In this document: positions 25,797 to 33,783 of the stretch, one piece after another
How positions within the stretch are numbered: position 1 is the first letter of the stretch
Layout: each line of letters begins with the position of its first letter
Assembly: GCF_040654195.1 (NCBI RefSeq)
Contig: NZ_JBFAHM010000011.1
Coordinates: forward strand, 1-64,000
Length of the DNA stretch: 64,000 nt
Source: Hamadaea sp013361475
Lineage (GTDB): Bacteria; Actinomycetota; Actinomycetes; Mycobacteriales; Micromonosporaceae
Direction of reading: 5' to 3'
Made by a program: the position numbers and the translations under genes
The notes under the pieces: generated by a model
What the model saw: the letters and a program-made list of their open reading frames with translations, nothing else
What the model was told of the DNA's origin: nothing
The model's database searches: none

Positions 25797-26522
25797 GTGT
25801 CCGACATAATCGTCCCAGTCGAGATCGAAAGCCCGGTCACGGCGGTGCAATTTCTCCGCGGAATGATGGCCGACGGCGCGCCGAACGATCCTGCCGGAGA
25901 CCAGCTCGTGTTCAGCCCGGTGGTGATGGTCCCGGAGATCGGCCTCTACCTCGCGGTGGACGCCATCCTCTTCTGGGCGCGACTCGAAGCCGCGGCGAGG
26001 ATGCCGCTGCCCGCGCCGTTCTGGGCATCCGCCTGGGCGGGCGGGCAGGCCGTCGCCCGTTACGTCCTCGACAATCCGGGCGTCGTCCAGGGCAAGTCCG
26101 TCCTGGACATAGGGTCCGGCTCCGGGCTGGCCGCCATCGCCGCGGCCAAGGCCGGCGCCCGCGTGGTGGCCAACGACATCGATCCCCTCGCCGTGGCGGC
26201 CATCCGGGTGAACGCCGAGGCCAACGCCACCGACGTGACCCCGCACCTCGGCGACCTGCTCGACGGGACCGGGCATGAGGCTGACGTGGTCCTGGTCGGC
26301 GACGCGTTCTACAACGAGGAGATCGCCGCCGTTCTGCTGCCGTATCTGTACCGGGTCTTGGCGGCGGGCGGGCGCGTGCTCATCGGCGACCCCGAGCGCG
26401 GGTACCGGCCCGAACAAGGACTGGAGCTGCTCGCGACCTACCACAACCCCGGCATCGGCACCTTCGGCGACTCGTACCTCGATGAGGTCAAGGTCTTCGA
26501 ACTCCTGCCCTCCGCACGCTGA
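25797..26522 (+). CDS. SAM-dependent methyltransferase (PrmA/ETFB-lysine-methyltransferase-like)
   Basis: 241 residues. GTG 25797 is chosen because GGAGGAGG lies directly upstream; an in-frame ATG at 25758 has none. Motif I VLDIGSGSGLAAIAAA, an acidic motif II end (ANDID), and DVVLVGDAFYNEEIA in place of the catalytic-loop motif. The PFWASAWAGG segment before motif I resembles METTL20/ETFB lysine methyltransferases and PrmA relatives. The target protein is not known. It ends just before a long palindromic repeat that may stop transcription. Confidence 0.85.
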   Translation: MSDIIVPVEIESPVTAVQFLRGMMADGAPNDPAGDQLVFSPVVMVPEIGLYLAVDAILFWARLEAAARMPLPAPFWASAWAGGQAVARYVLDNPGVVQGKSVLDIGSGSGLAAIAAAKAGARVVANDIDPLAVAAIRVNAEANATDVTPHLGDLLDGTGHEADVVLVGDAFYNEEIAAVLLPYLYRVLAAGGRVLIGDPERGYRPEQGLELLATYHNPGIGTFGDSYLDEVKVFELLPSAR

Positions 26523-26530
26523 GCAGCACC

Positions 26531-26593
26531 CGCTGGATCAGGGTTCTCGGTCGAATCTCGCACCATGATTCGACCGAGAACCCTGATCCGGCG
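26531..26593. repeat. Long intergenic palindrome, copy 1
   Basis: Perfect 23-bp arms (26535-26557 and 26567-26589) around a 9-base loop, extended to 27 bp with one wobble pair. It lies between the methyltransferase stop and the convergent membrane protein gene. It shares nearly the whole arm with the copy at 44494-44552 but differs by one compensatory base pair. Far longer than the other hairpins in this window; it may act as a terminator, but its sequence conservation suggests a dispersed repeat family. Confidence 0.9.
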
Positions 26594-26628
26594 CTCACAG
26601 GCGGACGGCGGCCAGTGCGGGCGGCAGC

Positions 26629-27642
26629 TCAGTCGCGGCCGCACAGCGCGCACTGGCTACGCCGGCGCAGGTGGTAGCCGATCGCCGCGAGCACCAGCGC
26701 GACACCCCACAGCGGCCAGAACAGCATGGGGGAGACCTCCCGGACGGCGTCGGCGCCTTGGAAGGCGAACACGCCGGGCGTGGCCACGAACGCCATGATG
26801 CCCACCGCCACGGCGGGGATGGTAGCCAGCTTGATCGGCACCCGCTTGCCGGCCAGCCCGATCATCCACCGGGGGAACCGCTCGCCCCACGGCCGGATGA
26901 GACCCACGGTGAGGATCGAGCCGATCGCCGCCGCCGTGCCCAGCGCCAGCCCGACCCAGAACGCACCGTCGCTCTTGAACTCCGGGATGTCCGACGAGTC
27001 GACCCCGCCCAGTCCCACGTTGAAGATCCACAGGAAGCGGAAGACGGTGTACACGAGGGGAGTGGCGGCGGCGACGTAGACCGCCCAGCGCCCCCAGCGG
27101 CGGGCCGCCTCCCGGCTCGTCCAGCGCCCCTCACCGCCGCACTCGACGCAGGCATTGCCGGTCAGCCGCTGCCAGCGCAGCAGCGTACGCGCCAGCAGGA
27201 GGCCGGCGACGACACAGAGCACCTCGGTCAGCAGCGCCCAGGTGAACACGTCGGCCGGATCGAACTTGCTCCAGACGCCGAACGGCGTACCGATGATCAG
27301 GATCGGCGTGTACCCGGCGAGGATGAGCAGGCGGGCGTCGGTCATCACGACGATGAGCCCGGCGACCACCGTCCAGCCGCCTATGAGGACAGCCGTGCGG
27401 GCCGCCCCCGTCAGGCGTACCACTGGCTGAGCGGTGAGCGCGAAGGCGGCCACGGCCGTGCCGAGCAGGACCACCGCGAAGATCGGCGCGCTCACCTGGG
27501 GATCCACGGAGCGCAAGAGATGGGTCGTGTTCTGCCGGTCGCCGGGACCGAACGGGAAGCCACCGGTGACCGCCCAGATCAACGCGAGGAGCGCGAAGAG
27601 CGCGAGGTACGCGGTCGTCAGCCGGATCTTGAAGATCGTCAT
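26629..27642 (-). CDS. Polytopic membrane protein with two CxxC motifs, regulated-cluster member
   Basis: 337 residues, about eight transmembrane helices. CxxC pairs at Cys165/168 (CVECGG) and at the very C-terminus Cys331/334 (CALCGRD) could bind zinc or act as a thiol switch. The second half (about 170-330) is homologous to the separate 195-residue protein at 29487-30074; compare WGERFPRWMIGLAGKRVP with WGEVFPRWIPALRGRRVP. Not a named family that I can recognise. Located after a NarL-type two-component pair, and carrying the same upstream motif at the same distance as its shorter paralogue. Confidence 0.75.
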   Translation of the reverse strand: MTIFKIRLTTAYLALFALLALIWAVTGGFPFGPGDRQNTTHLLRSVDPQVSAPIFAVVLLGTAVAAFALTAQPVVRLTGAARTAVLIGGWTVVAGLIVVMTDARLLILAGYTPILIIGTPFGVWSKFDPADVFTWALLTEVLCVVAGLLLARTLLRWQRLTGNACVECGGEGRWTSREAARRWGRWAVYVAAATPLVYTVFRFLWIFNVGLGGVDSSDIPEFKSDGAFWVGLALGTAAAIGSILTVGLIRPWGERFPRWMIGLAGKRVPIKLATIPAVAVGIMAFVATPGVFAFQGADAVREVSPMLFWPLWGVALVLAAIGYHLRRRSQCALCGRD

Positions 27643-27676
27643 GCTTCCACCGTCGCGGAAAGCCCTGGTCAGGGGT

Positions 27677-27692
27677 TCCCTCGCGGGAGGGA
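27677..27692 (-). promoter_or_regulatory. TCCCTC-N4-GAGGGA element before the CxxC membrane gene
   Basis: Perfect inverted repeat TCCCTC/GAGGGA with a 4-base centre, near edge 35 bases from ATG 27642. A near copy lies at the same distance from the paralogous gene at 30074. Candidate site for the response regulator encoded between them; it could also help terminate the regulator transcript. Confidence 0.5.
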
Positions 27693-27717
27693 GCCGGCCG
27701 ACCCGGCCGGGGGAGAA

Positions 27718-28377
27718 TCAGCCGCCGGGGGTGACGAAGCCGGACTCGTAGGCGGCGATCACCGCCTGGGTCCGGTCGCGCGCGCCCAGCTTGGCCAGCA
27801 GATTGGCGACGTGCGTCTTGACCGTCTCGACGCCGACGAACAGCCGGCTGGCGATCTCGGCATTGGACAGTCCGGTCGCGATCAGCCGCAGGATCTCCGC
27901 TTCGCGCTCGGTGAGCTGCGCGGGCAGCGGCTTGGGCCGGGCGTGACCGGCGATCATCGCCCGCAGCGCGGCCGGGAAGACCAGCGACTCGCCCGCCGCC
28001 GCGACCCGGACGGCCTCCAGCACCTCGGCCGGGCGAGCTCGCTTGAGCAGGAAACCGCTGGCCCCGGCCCGCAACGCGGCGTAGACGTACTCGTCGTTCT
28101 CGAACGTCGTGATGACGATGATCTTCGGTGGCTGCGCGGACACCGCGAGAAGCCGTTCGGTCGCGGTGATGCCGTCGACGAGGGGCATGCGCACGTCGAT
28201 GAGCAGGACGTCCGGACGATGCCGGGCGACGAGGTCGGGCACGTCGGCGCCGTCCGCGCCGGTGCCGACCACGGTCATGTCCGGTGCGGCGCCGACGATC
28301 GCGGCCAGGCCCACCCGGATCAGCTCGTCGTCGTCCACCAGCGCTACGCGAACGGCAGCCACGCCGTCACCCGCCAT
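27718..28377 (-). CDS. NarL/LuxR-family response regulator
   Basis: 219 residues. Receiver with LVDDDE, Asp in VLLIDVRMPL and Lys in FLLKRARP; HTH with LTEREAEILRLIATGL and GVETVKTHV. ATG 28377 is supported by GAGGGGG upstream and overlaps the 3' end of the kinase gene by 34 bases; GTG 28362 is an alternative. Likely controls the two flanking paralogous membrane-protein genes. Confidence 0.9.
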   Translation of the reverse strand: MAGDGVAAVRVALVDDDELIRVGLAAIVGAAPDMTVVGTGADGADVPDLVARHRPDVLLIDVRMPLVDGITATERLLAVSAQPPKIIVITTFENDEYVYAALRAGASGFLLKRARPAEVLEAVRVAAAGESLVFPAALRAMIAGHARPKPLPAQLTEREAEILRLIATGLSNAEIASRLFVGVETVKTHVANLLAKLGARDRTQAVIAAYESGFVTPGG

Positions 28378-29477
28378 CCCGCCCCCTCGTCCGGTCCTGC
28401 CTCGAACCGCCCGCCCAGCAGCGCGACCCGCTCCCGCAAGCCGGCCAGTCCGCGTCCGCCGCCGGTGCGCGGCGTCGGCGAGCCGACGGGCCCGTTCGTG
28501 ATCTCGACGGTCACGGTCCGCTCGCCCACCGCCACGGTCACCTGCGGGTACGCGTCGTCCGCGTGCCGGGCGGCATTCGTGAGTCCTTCTTGGACAATCC
28601 GGTACGCCTCCCGCCGGACTACGCCGGGCAGCCGCCCGAGATCCCCGGTGATCTTCGCATGGGGTGCGAGGTCGAGGATGCTGCCGGTGGGCGATTCGTC
28701 GCGATCCTTGCGCAGGTCGCGGCGGAGCAGCCCGAGCACGTGATCCAGGTCGGCGGCGGCTTCCCGGCTGCGTTCCTCGATCGCGATCAGCGCCCGTTCG
28801 GCGAACGCGGGATCGCTGCGCAGCAGCTCCCGGGCCGCCCCGGCCTGCACGACCGCCACCGTCAGCGCGTGCCCGACCGAGTCGTGCAGCTCCCGGGCCA
28901 GGCGATTGTGTTCCAGCAGCAGCTCCTGGCGTTCCTCCAGCGCCCGGATCCGTTCGACGGTCGACGGGCCGAGCAGCACCGGCGCCATCAACCTCGCCAG
29001 CGCCGCCAGCCCGGCGACGGCGTACGCGGCCACGATCAGCTCACCCGCCGTGAGCGCCACCCCGGCGACGAGGTGGTAGCTCACTGCCAGCACCGGTCCC
29101 ACCGGGAGGAGGACGCTGAGGACCGCGGCCACCACCGCGCCGCCCCCGACGTGCAGGAAGTACCACAACGCCGCCCGGAGCCGGGTCTGCGCGTCCAGCG
29201 GCGTCCCCGGCAGCGGATCGGGCACGTCGACGTCCAGCAGCGTACGCGCGGCCGCGATCTGCAACCCGCGCGTCGCCGGGAGGAGCGCCGGGGTGAGCCC
29301 GATGGCCGCGCCGATGCCGATCAGCGGAACTGCGACCGCCCCGCCGTTGGTCTGCCACACTTCGGCCAGTGCCCAGGCCAGGACGGCGTACGGGGTGGCG
29401 ATGACGCTGCCGAGCAGGAGGTAGACGCCGCGACGGCCGACCGTGCGGAGCGGGTCGAGCAGGCGGCGGAACGACAT
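28344..29477 (-). CDS. NarL-type sensor histidine kinase (HisKA_3)
   Basis: 377 residues. Four or more N-terminal membrane helices (about 15-170), the HisKA_3 histidine in LARELHDSVGHALTVAVVQ, then GHKL ATPase with GLTNAARHADDAYPQV and GGGRGLAGLRERVALLGG. Separated from the upstream membrane gene by nine bases, and overlapping the regulator gene, so the cluster is an operon. Confidence 0.9.
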   Translation of the reverse strand: MSFRRLLDPLRTVGRRGVYLLLGSVIATPYAVLAWALAEVWQTNGGAVAVPLIGIGAAIGLTPALLPATRGLQIAAARTLLDVDVPDPLPGTPLDAQTRLRAALWYFLHVGGGAVVAAVLSVLLPVGPVLAVSYHLVAGVALTAGELIVAAYAVAGLAALARLMAPVLLGPSTVERIRALEERQELLLEHNRLARELHDSVGHALTVAVVQAGAARELLRSDPAFAERALIAIEERSREAAADLDHVLGLLRRDLRKDRDESPTGSILDLAPHAKITGDLGRLPGVVRREAYRIVQEGLTNAARHADDAYPQVTVAVGERTVTVEITNGPVGSPTPRTGGGRGLAGLRERVALLGGRFEAGPDEGAGWRVTAWLPFA

Positions 29478-29486
29478 CGACCCAGC

Positions 29487-30074
29487 CTAACCGGCGTGCG
29501 ACCCGGCCCGGCGTCGCCGCCAGTACGCCACCGTCAGCGCCCCGAGCAGCGGACCCCACACCACCAGTGGCAGGTACATCGCGACCGCGAGAATGCCTTT
29601 CCAATGATGCAATGTCAGCGGATCGGGGACCGTCATGGGCCGGCCGGTGATGGTCCGGGAGAACGGCACCGTCAGCAGCGCCGCGGTCCAGATCACGGTG
29701 AGGAGGGCGGCCCCGGCGGCGGCCGGGACGATCGCGGCGAGTGGCGGGACGCGTCGACCCCGAAGTGCGGGTATCCACCGCGGAAACACTTCGCCCCAGC
29801 GTGCCACCAGACCGACCGCGGCGAACGCGACCACCTCCGAAAAGACCGACAACAGCACGACGTAGACGCTGGTCGGCATACCCAGTGTCCGATCCTGCCC
29901 GGCGAAGACGGCCGGGCCGCCGTAGACGATCGGCAGATGCAGCGTCCAGCCGGAGATGCGCCACAGACTCGACGGGACGACGGTCAATGGGACGACGACG
30001 GCGGCGATCCGGGCCCAGCGCGGCACCCCCGCGACGGGCGTGTGAGCGGCGGCCCATGCGGAGCGAATACTCAT
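29487..30074 (-). CDS. Membrane protein, short paralogue of the CxxC protein
   Basis: 195 residues with about four to five helices. It aligns with the C-terminal half of the 337-residue protein at 26629 but lacks the CxxC motifs. First gene of the minus-strand cluster membrane protein - kinase - regulator - membrane protein. Function unknown; its placement suggests a product or sensor accessory of the two-component system. Confidence 0.75.
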   Translation of the reverse strand: MSIRSAWAAAHTPVAGVPRWARIAAVVVPLTVVPSSLWRISGWTLHLPIVYGGPAVFAGQDRTLGMPTSVYVVLLSVFSEVVAFAAVGLVARWGEVFPRWIPALRGRRVPPLAAIVPAAAGAALLTVIWTAALLTVPFSRTITGRPMTVPDPLTLHHWKGILAVAMYLPLVVWGPLLGALTVAYWRRRRAGSHAG

Positions 30075-30108
30075 GCCGCCAGCCTCCCGGGGCAGCGTGG
30101 AGGTGAGA

Positions 30109-30124
30109 TCCCTCGGGCGGGGGA
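30109..30124 (-). promoter_or_regulatory. Second TCCCTC-type element, before the short paralogue
   Basis: On the plus strand TCCCTC-GGGC-GGGGGA, an imperfect version of the element at 27677-27692. Its near edge is again 35 bases from the ATG (30074). On the minus strand the extended 17-base motifs agree at 14 positions. Confidence 0.5.
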
Positions 30125-30197
30125 GAAGCGCTCACCGCCGCGAGGGAATGCGAGGACGGGGTACCGTCGGATGCGCCTTCCGACGCGAGGACGCCAC

Positions 30198-30908
30198 ATG
30201 GTGCATCCGCTCGACGATCCCGTACGCTCCGCGCTCAGCGGCCCGCACGCCCACCTCGCGCAGGAGCGTGGCCGCATTCTGCGGTATCCGCCCGACGTCC
30301 TGCGGTTCATCGCGATCCCGGATCCGGCCACGCCCACCGATTGGGCGGACGTGGCCGCGCTGGTCGGGCCGGATCAGTTTCCCGTGGCGGGTGTCGTCGT
30401 GCTGCCGCCGGCCGGATGGCAGGTCACGGGCGTGGGACCTGGGCTGCAGCTCGTGACCGACGGCGACCATCCGCGGCTGCCGCCCGGTGGCCTTTCAGAC
30501 GACGATGTCGTGAGGCTCGGCCCAGCCGATCTGCCGGAGATAGTGGCATTCGTCGCGCGTCACCGCAACGGCCGAGTCTTCCTGCCCCGAACCCTGGAAC
30601 TGGGCGTCTACTTCGGCATCCGCCGCGAGGGTGCGCTTGTCGCGATGGCGGGCGAACGGCTGCGTCCGGTGGGCTGGACTGAGATCAGCGCGGTCTGCAC
30701 CGATCCGGACCACCGTCGGCAGGGCCTCGCGGCGCGGCTGCTCCGCGTCCTGCTCTCCGGCATCCACGGGCGCGGCGAGAACGCCTTCCTGCACGTGGCG
30801 GAGGACAACGTCGCCGCGCTCGGACTCTACGAGCAGTTCGGCTTCCGGCTGCGGCGGCCGATCACGATGGCGGCGGTGCACATCCCTGGTGGCCGTGATC
30901 TAGGCTGA
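30198..30908 (+). CDS. GNAT-family N-acetyltransferase
   Basis: 236 residues from ATG 30198 (GAGG upstream). The C-terminal GNAT fold is clear: AVCTDPDHRRQGLAARLLRV (acetyl-CoA motif A) and AALGLYEQFGFRLRRPI (motif B). The N-terminal half (about 1-105) is variable, as in FR47-like members. Acceptor unknown. Followed within six bases by the DUF4236 gene. Confidence 0.85.
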   Translation: MVHPLDDPVRSALSGPHAHLAQERGRILRYPPDVLRFIAIPDPATPTDWADVAALVGPDQFPVAGVVVLPPAGWQVTGVGPGLQLVTDGDHPRLPPGGLSDDDVVRLGPADLPEIVAFVARHRNGRVFLPRTLELGVYFGIRREGALVAMAGERLRPVGWTEISAVCTDPDHRRQGLAARLLRVLLSGIHGRGENAFLHVAEDNVAALGLYEQFGFRLRRPITMAAVHIPGGRDLG

Positions 30909-30914
30909 CGGGCC

Positions 30915-31946
30915 GTGGGCTTTCGGATACGCAAGACCTTTCAGGTTCTGCCGGGTGTGCGGCTGACCGTGTCCAAGAGCGGCATCGGCTACTCGGTCGG
31001 CGTACGCGGGGCGCGGCTGACGCGGACGGCTCGGGGCCAGGTCATCGGCACTGTCGGCATTCCCGGCACGGGCATGTCATACGTCAAGACGTTGCGCGGT
31101 TCGAAGAAGACCCCACGCAAGACCGCCCCGGCTCAGCGCGCTGCGGCGGCCGAGGTCGCCGCCCCCGAGGTGGAGGGCATCCCGGCGCCGCCGGAGCCCG
31201 CGCTGTTCGCGCCCCGGGCGGAGAAGCGGCTCTACCGGGCGCTGATCAGCGATCCGGATCCGGCGGCGATCGCCGAGATCGGTGCGGACTATCCGGAGTG
31301 GGCGCCGCTGTGCGACACCCTCGACGGGCTGCTGGCGTACCGGGACGAGGACTTCGACCGGGCGGAGGAGGCGCTGGCGGCGGCGTTCGACTCGGGTCGG
31401 GACGCGGCTCGTCATCCGTTCATCCGCCGGTACGCGCCGTATGCGAGCGTGGAACTCGAACTCGCCCCCGGGGTCGAGGTGATGCTGCCGATCAGCCGGG
31501 AGGCGGTCGGGCTGACGCTGGCCGAGTTGTACCAGTACAGCGACCGGCTCGGGCTGGCGATCGAGACCGTCGAGCAACTTGAGCCGACCTTCTCGGCGGC
31601 CGTCTCGCTGGCCGAGTTGTACAGCGAGGCCGGCCACCACGACGAGGTCGTCGACATGACGAACGGGCTGACGGCGGAGAGCGACGGGCACGCCCTGCTG
31701 CTGGTGCTGCGCGGCCGGGCGCTGCGCGAACTGGACTACTTCGAGGCCGCGCGCGAGGCCCTCAAACAGGTCGTGAACAAGCGGACCATCGACGTCGAGA
31801 TCCGGCTGCGCGCGTTGCTGGAACGCGCCAACACCTATCTGGCCGAGAACAAGCCCGGGTACGCCCGCAAGGACCTCGAACGCATCCTGGCCGAGGACGC
31901 CGGGTACCCGGGGCTGGCCGAAGCCTTGAAGGAGCTGAACGCATAG
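30915..31946 (+). CDS. DUF4236 protein with C-terminal TPR-like repeats
   Basis: 343 residues. The first 60 residues are a DUF4236 domain (MGFRIRKTFQVLPGVRLTVS, then SGIGYSVGVRG and GIPGTGMSYV). A charged linker follows, then about 200 helical residues with TPR-like spacing (LAELYQYSDRLGLAIETVEQ and LRELDYFEAAREALKQV). GTG start. Function not known; DUF4236 is common in phage and defence-like genes but no such context is seen here. Confidence 0.85.
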   Translation: MGFRIRKTFQVLPGVRLTVSKSGIGYSVGVRGARLTRTARGQVIGTVGIPGTGMSYVKTLRGSKKTPRKTAPAQRAAAAEVAAPEVEGIPAPPEPALFAPRAEKRLYRALISDPDPAAIAEIGADYPEWAPLCDTLDGLLAYRDEDFDRAEEALAAAFDSGRDAARHPFIRRYAPYASVELELAPGVEVMLPISREAVGLTLAELYQYSDRLGLAIETVEQLEPTFSAAVSLAELYSEAGHHDEVVDMTNGLTAESDGHALLLVLRGRALRELDYFEAAREALKQVVNKRTIDVEIRLRALLERANTYLAENKPGYARKDLERILAEDAGYPGLAEALKELNA

Positions 31947-31959
31947 CTCTGGGGGCCGG

Positions 31960-32784
31960 TCAAGTACGCGGCCGGAACACGCCCATCCGGTCGACGCCTT
32001 CCTGGACTACGCCGTAGGAGTTCTCCGGCACCGCGTTCCACGCCCCGGCGAGCTTGCCGAACGGTTCGGAGACGACCAGCCGTGCCTCGTCGGAGGCTTG
32101 GCGCAGCCACGAGTGGTCGGGATACAGCTCGCGCAGCGCGCGGGCGTCGGTGCTGAAGAACAGTGACCGCGAATGGCGGGCCGTCGAGTAGCGGAACGCC
32201 CAGAGGCGTTCGCCGTCGGAGGTCGCGACGGTCATCTGCAACGCGTCCGGTACGCCGTGCACCGCCGCGGTGGCCTCCACGAGCCCGGCCATGCGGGCGA
32301 CCGCGGCGGGTGGATCGTCGGCGAGCCCGAACGTCAGTGCCAGGAAGAACATCAGTTCCGAGTCGGTCGACCCTTCGATCGACGGGTACAGCTCGGGGTC
32401 CACGGCGAGGACGAGATCGCGTTTCAGCCTCCCGTACTGGGCGATCGACCCGTTGTGCATCCACATCCATCGGCCGAAGCGGAACGGGTGGCAGTTGCTC
32501 TCCTGCACCGGTGTGCCGGTGGAGGCCCGGATGTGGGCGAGGAAGATCTGCGACTCGATGTGCGTGGCGAGGTTGCGCAGGTTCCGGTTGTTCCAGGCCG
32601 GGTCGACGCTGTGGAACACGGTCGGCTCCCGGCCGACGTACCAGCCGACGCCGAACCCGTCGCCGTTGGTCGTCTCGACTCCCAGCTTGGAGTGCAGACT
32701 CTGATCGATCAGCGAATGGGTCGGCTTGTAGATCAGCTCCTCCAGCGCGATCGGCGAGCCGTAGTAGGCGAGCCAGCGACACAT
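31960..32784 (-). CDS. Class II glutamine amidotransferase, EgtC-like
   Basis: 274 residues from ATG 32784, chosen because it places the catalytic Cys at position 2 (MCRWLAYYG), as needed for an N-terminal nucleophile hydrolase. NGDGFGVGWY, AHIRAST, CHPFRFGRWMWMHNGSI and GSTDSELMFFL are the glutaminase signatures. Resembles EgtC of ergothioneine synthesis, but no egtA/B/D/E genes are adjacent, so the pathway is open. Confidence 0.88.
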   Translation of the reverse strand: MCRWLAYYGSPIALEELIYKPTHSLIDQSLHSKLGVETTNGDGFGVGWYVGREPTVFHSVDPAWNNRNLRNLATHIESQIFLAHIRASTGTPVQESNCHPFRFGRWMWMHNGSIAQYGRLKRDLVLAVDPELYPSIEGSTDSELMFFLALTFGLADDPPAAVARMAGLVEATAAVHGVPDALQMTVATSDGERLWAFRYSTARHSRSLFFSTDARALRELYPDHSWLRQASDEARLVVSEPFGKLAGAWNAVPENSYGVVQEGVDRMGVFRPRT

Positions 32785-32865
32785 GCCACCACGATGATCC
32801 GTTCGGAGCAGTGCAGGCTTCACCCGGGCCGGGTGATCCGGGTGGACCGCTGCTGTGAGGCCTGG

Positions 32866-33681
32866 TCAGCGCTGGTCGCTGAACAGCTCGCCGACGGCAC
32901 GGCGGGCGTTGCGCAGGTAGTCGTCCCGTCCGGATTCCAGCCCGAAGGCGTAATCCTCCAGGGCCGTGCATCGGGCGTAGAACACCGCGCGATGACGCGT
33001 CTGCTCGTCGAGCCCTGGCATCAGCGTGTCGAGCGCGGAGGCGCCCAGGTCGCGGGCGAGTCGCCCGAGATCGGCGGCGGGATCGGCGACGGCGCAGTCC
33101 GACCAGTCGATGACGCCGGTGATCGTCGGGCCATCGACGAGGACGTGTTCGACGCCGAGGTCGTTGTGCGTGAAGACGAGCCGGTCGGCCGGTTCGGGCG
33201 GATCGCCGGCGAGGAATCCGGCGGCGAGGCGACGTATGTCGTCGGGCAGGTTCTCGGCGACGTCCCGGAGCTCGTCGAGCCAGGCGGCTGGGGGAGTGTC
33301 GTCGACCCCGGCTATGCCACTGAGGCGTTCGACGGGCGCGGTGTGCAGCCGGCCGAGGAACGCCCCGAGGGTGGCGGCGTACGCGGCGCGCCCGGTTCGG
33401 GTAAGCAGCGGCTGACCGGTCAGGCGGCGGTAGACGAGCAGCCCGTCTTCGGGGCGCGCCAGCACGACTTCGGGCACGGGCAGCAGGGCGTACTCAGGCA
33501 GGACGGCGAGGACGGCGGCGTCGCGGCGTACTTCGGCCGCGGCGTCCGGCCCGGCGGCCACCCGCGCTACCAGGTCGTCGTTGACGGCGTACGCGTGATG
33601 GTCGAGTCCGCTGCCCAACGGGGTGACCGACTGGACCGTGAACTCGGCCGACAGGAGAGCGCGAATGTCTTCGGGGGTCAC
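32866..33681 (-). CDS. Aminoglycoside/macrolide phosphotransferase-like kinase (APH family)
   Basis: 271 residues from GTG 33681. Kinase-like fold: LGSGLDHHAYAV loop, catalytic THNDLGVEHVLVD (with His in place of the usual Asn, as in several macrolide kinases) and metal-binding GVIDWSDCAVADPAADL. Phosphorylates a small molecule; antibiotic resistance cannot be claimed. It is divergent from the Gfo/Idh gene and may lack a leader. Confidence 0.85.
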   Translation of the reverse strand: MTPEDIRALLSAEFTVQSVTPLGSGLDHHAYAVNDDLVARVAAGPDAAAEVRRDAAVLAVLPEYALLPVPEVVLARPEDGLLVYRRLTGQPLLTRTGRAAYAATLGAFLGRLHTAPVERLSGIAGVDDTPPAAWLDELRDVAENLPDDIRRLAAGFLAGDPPEPADRLVFTHNDLGVEHVLVDGPTITGVIDWSDCAVADPAADLGRLARDLGASALDTLMPGLDEQTRHRAVFYARCTALEDYAFGLESGRDDYLRNARRAVGELFSDQR

Positions 33682-33732
33682 GGTGACGAGGGTAGGCGAC
33701 CTCGGGAGGTTCCGGTCGGCCGAAGGCGCGGC

Positions 33733-33755
33733 TAAGATCCGCTGAAAGCGCTTTC
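33733..33755 (+). promoter_or_regulatory. Promoter -10 and LacI-type operator before the Gfo/Idh-GH51 operon
   Basis: TAAGAT at 33733-33738 fits a -10 element. GAAAGCGCTTTC at 33744-33755 is a perfect 12-bp palindrome with the central CG typical of LacI-family operators, placed over the expected transcription start. It differs from the rhamnose-operon operators in its centre (AGCGCT rather than ACGT), so a different LacI regulator, not in this window, may use it. Confidence 0.55.
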
Positions 33756-33783
33756 CAAGGCAGCGCTGCCGAGTCTCCGAGGA

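Noticed and set aside
26547..26557. GTTCTCGGTCGAATC-like stretch resembling a tRNA T-arm
   Set aside because: It is part of the long palindrome; no anticodon, D-arm or acceptor stem can be built around it.
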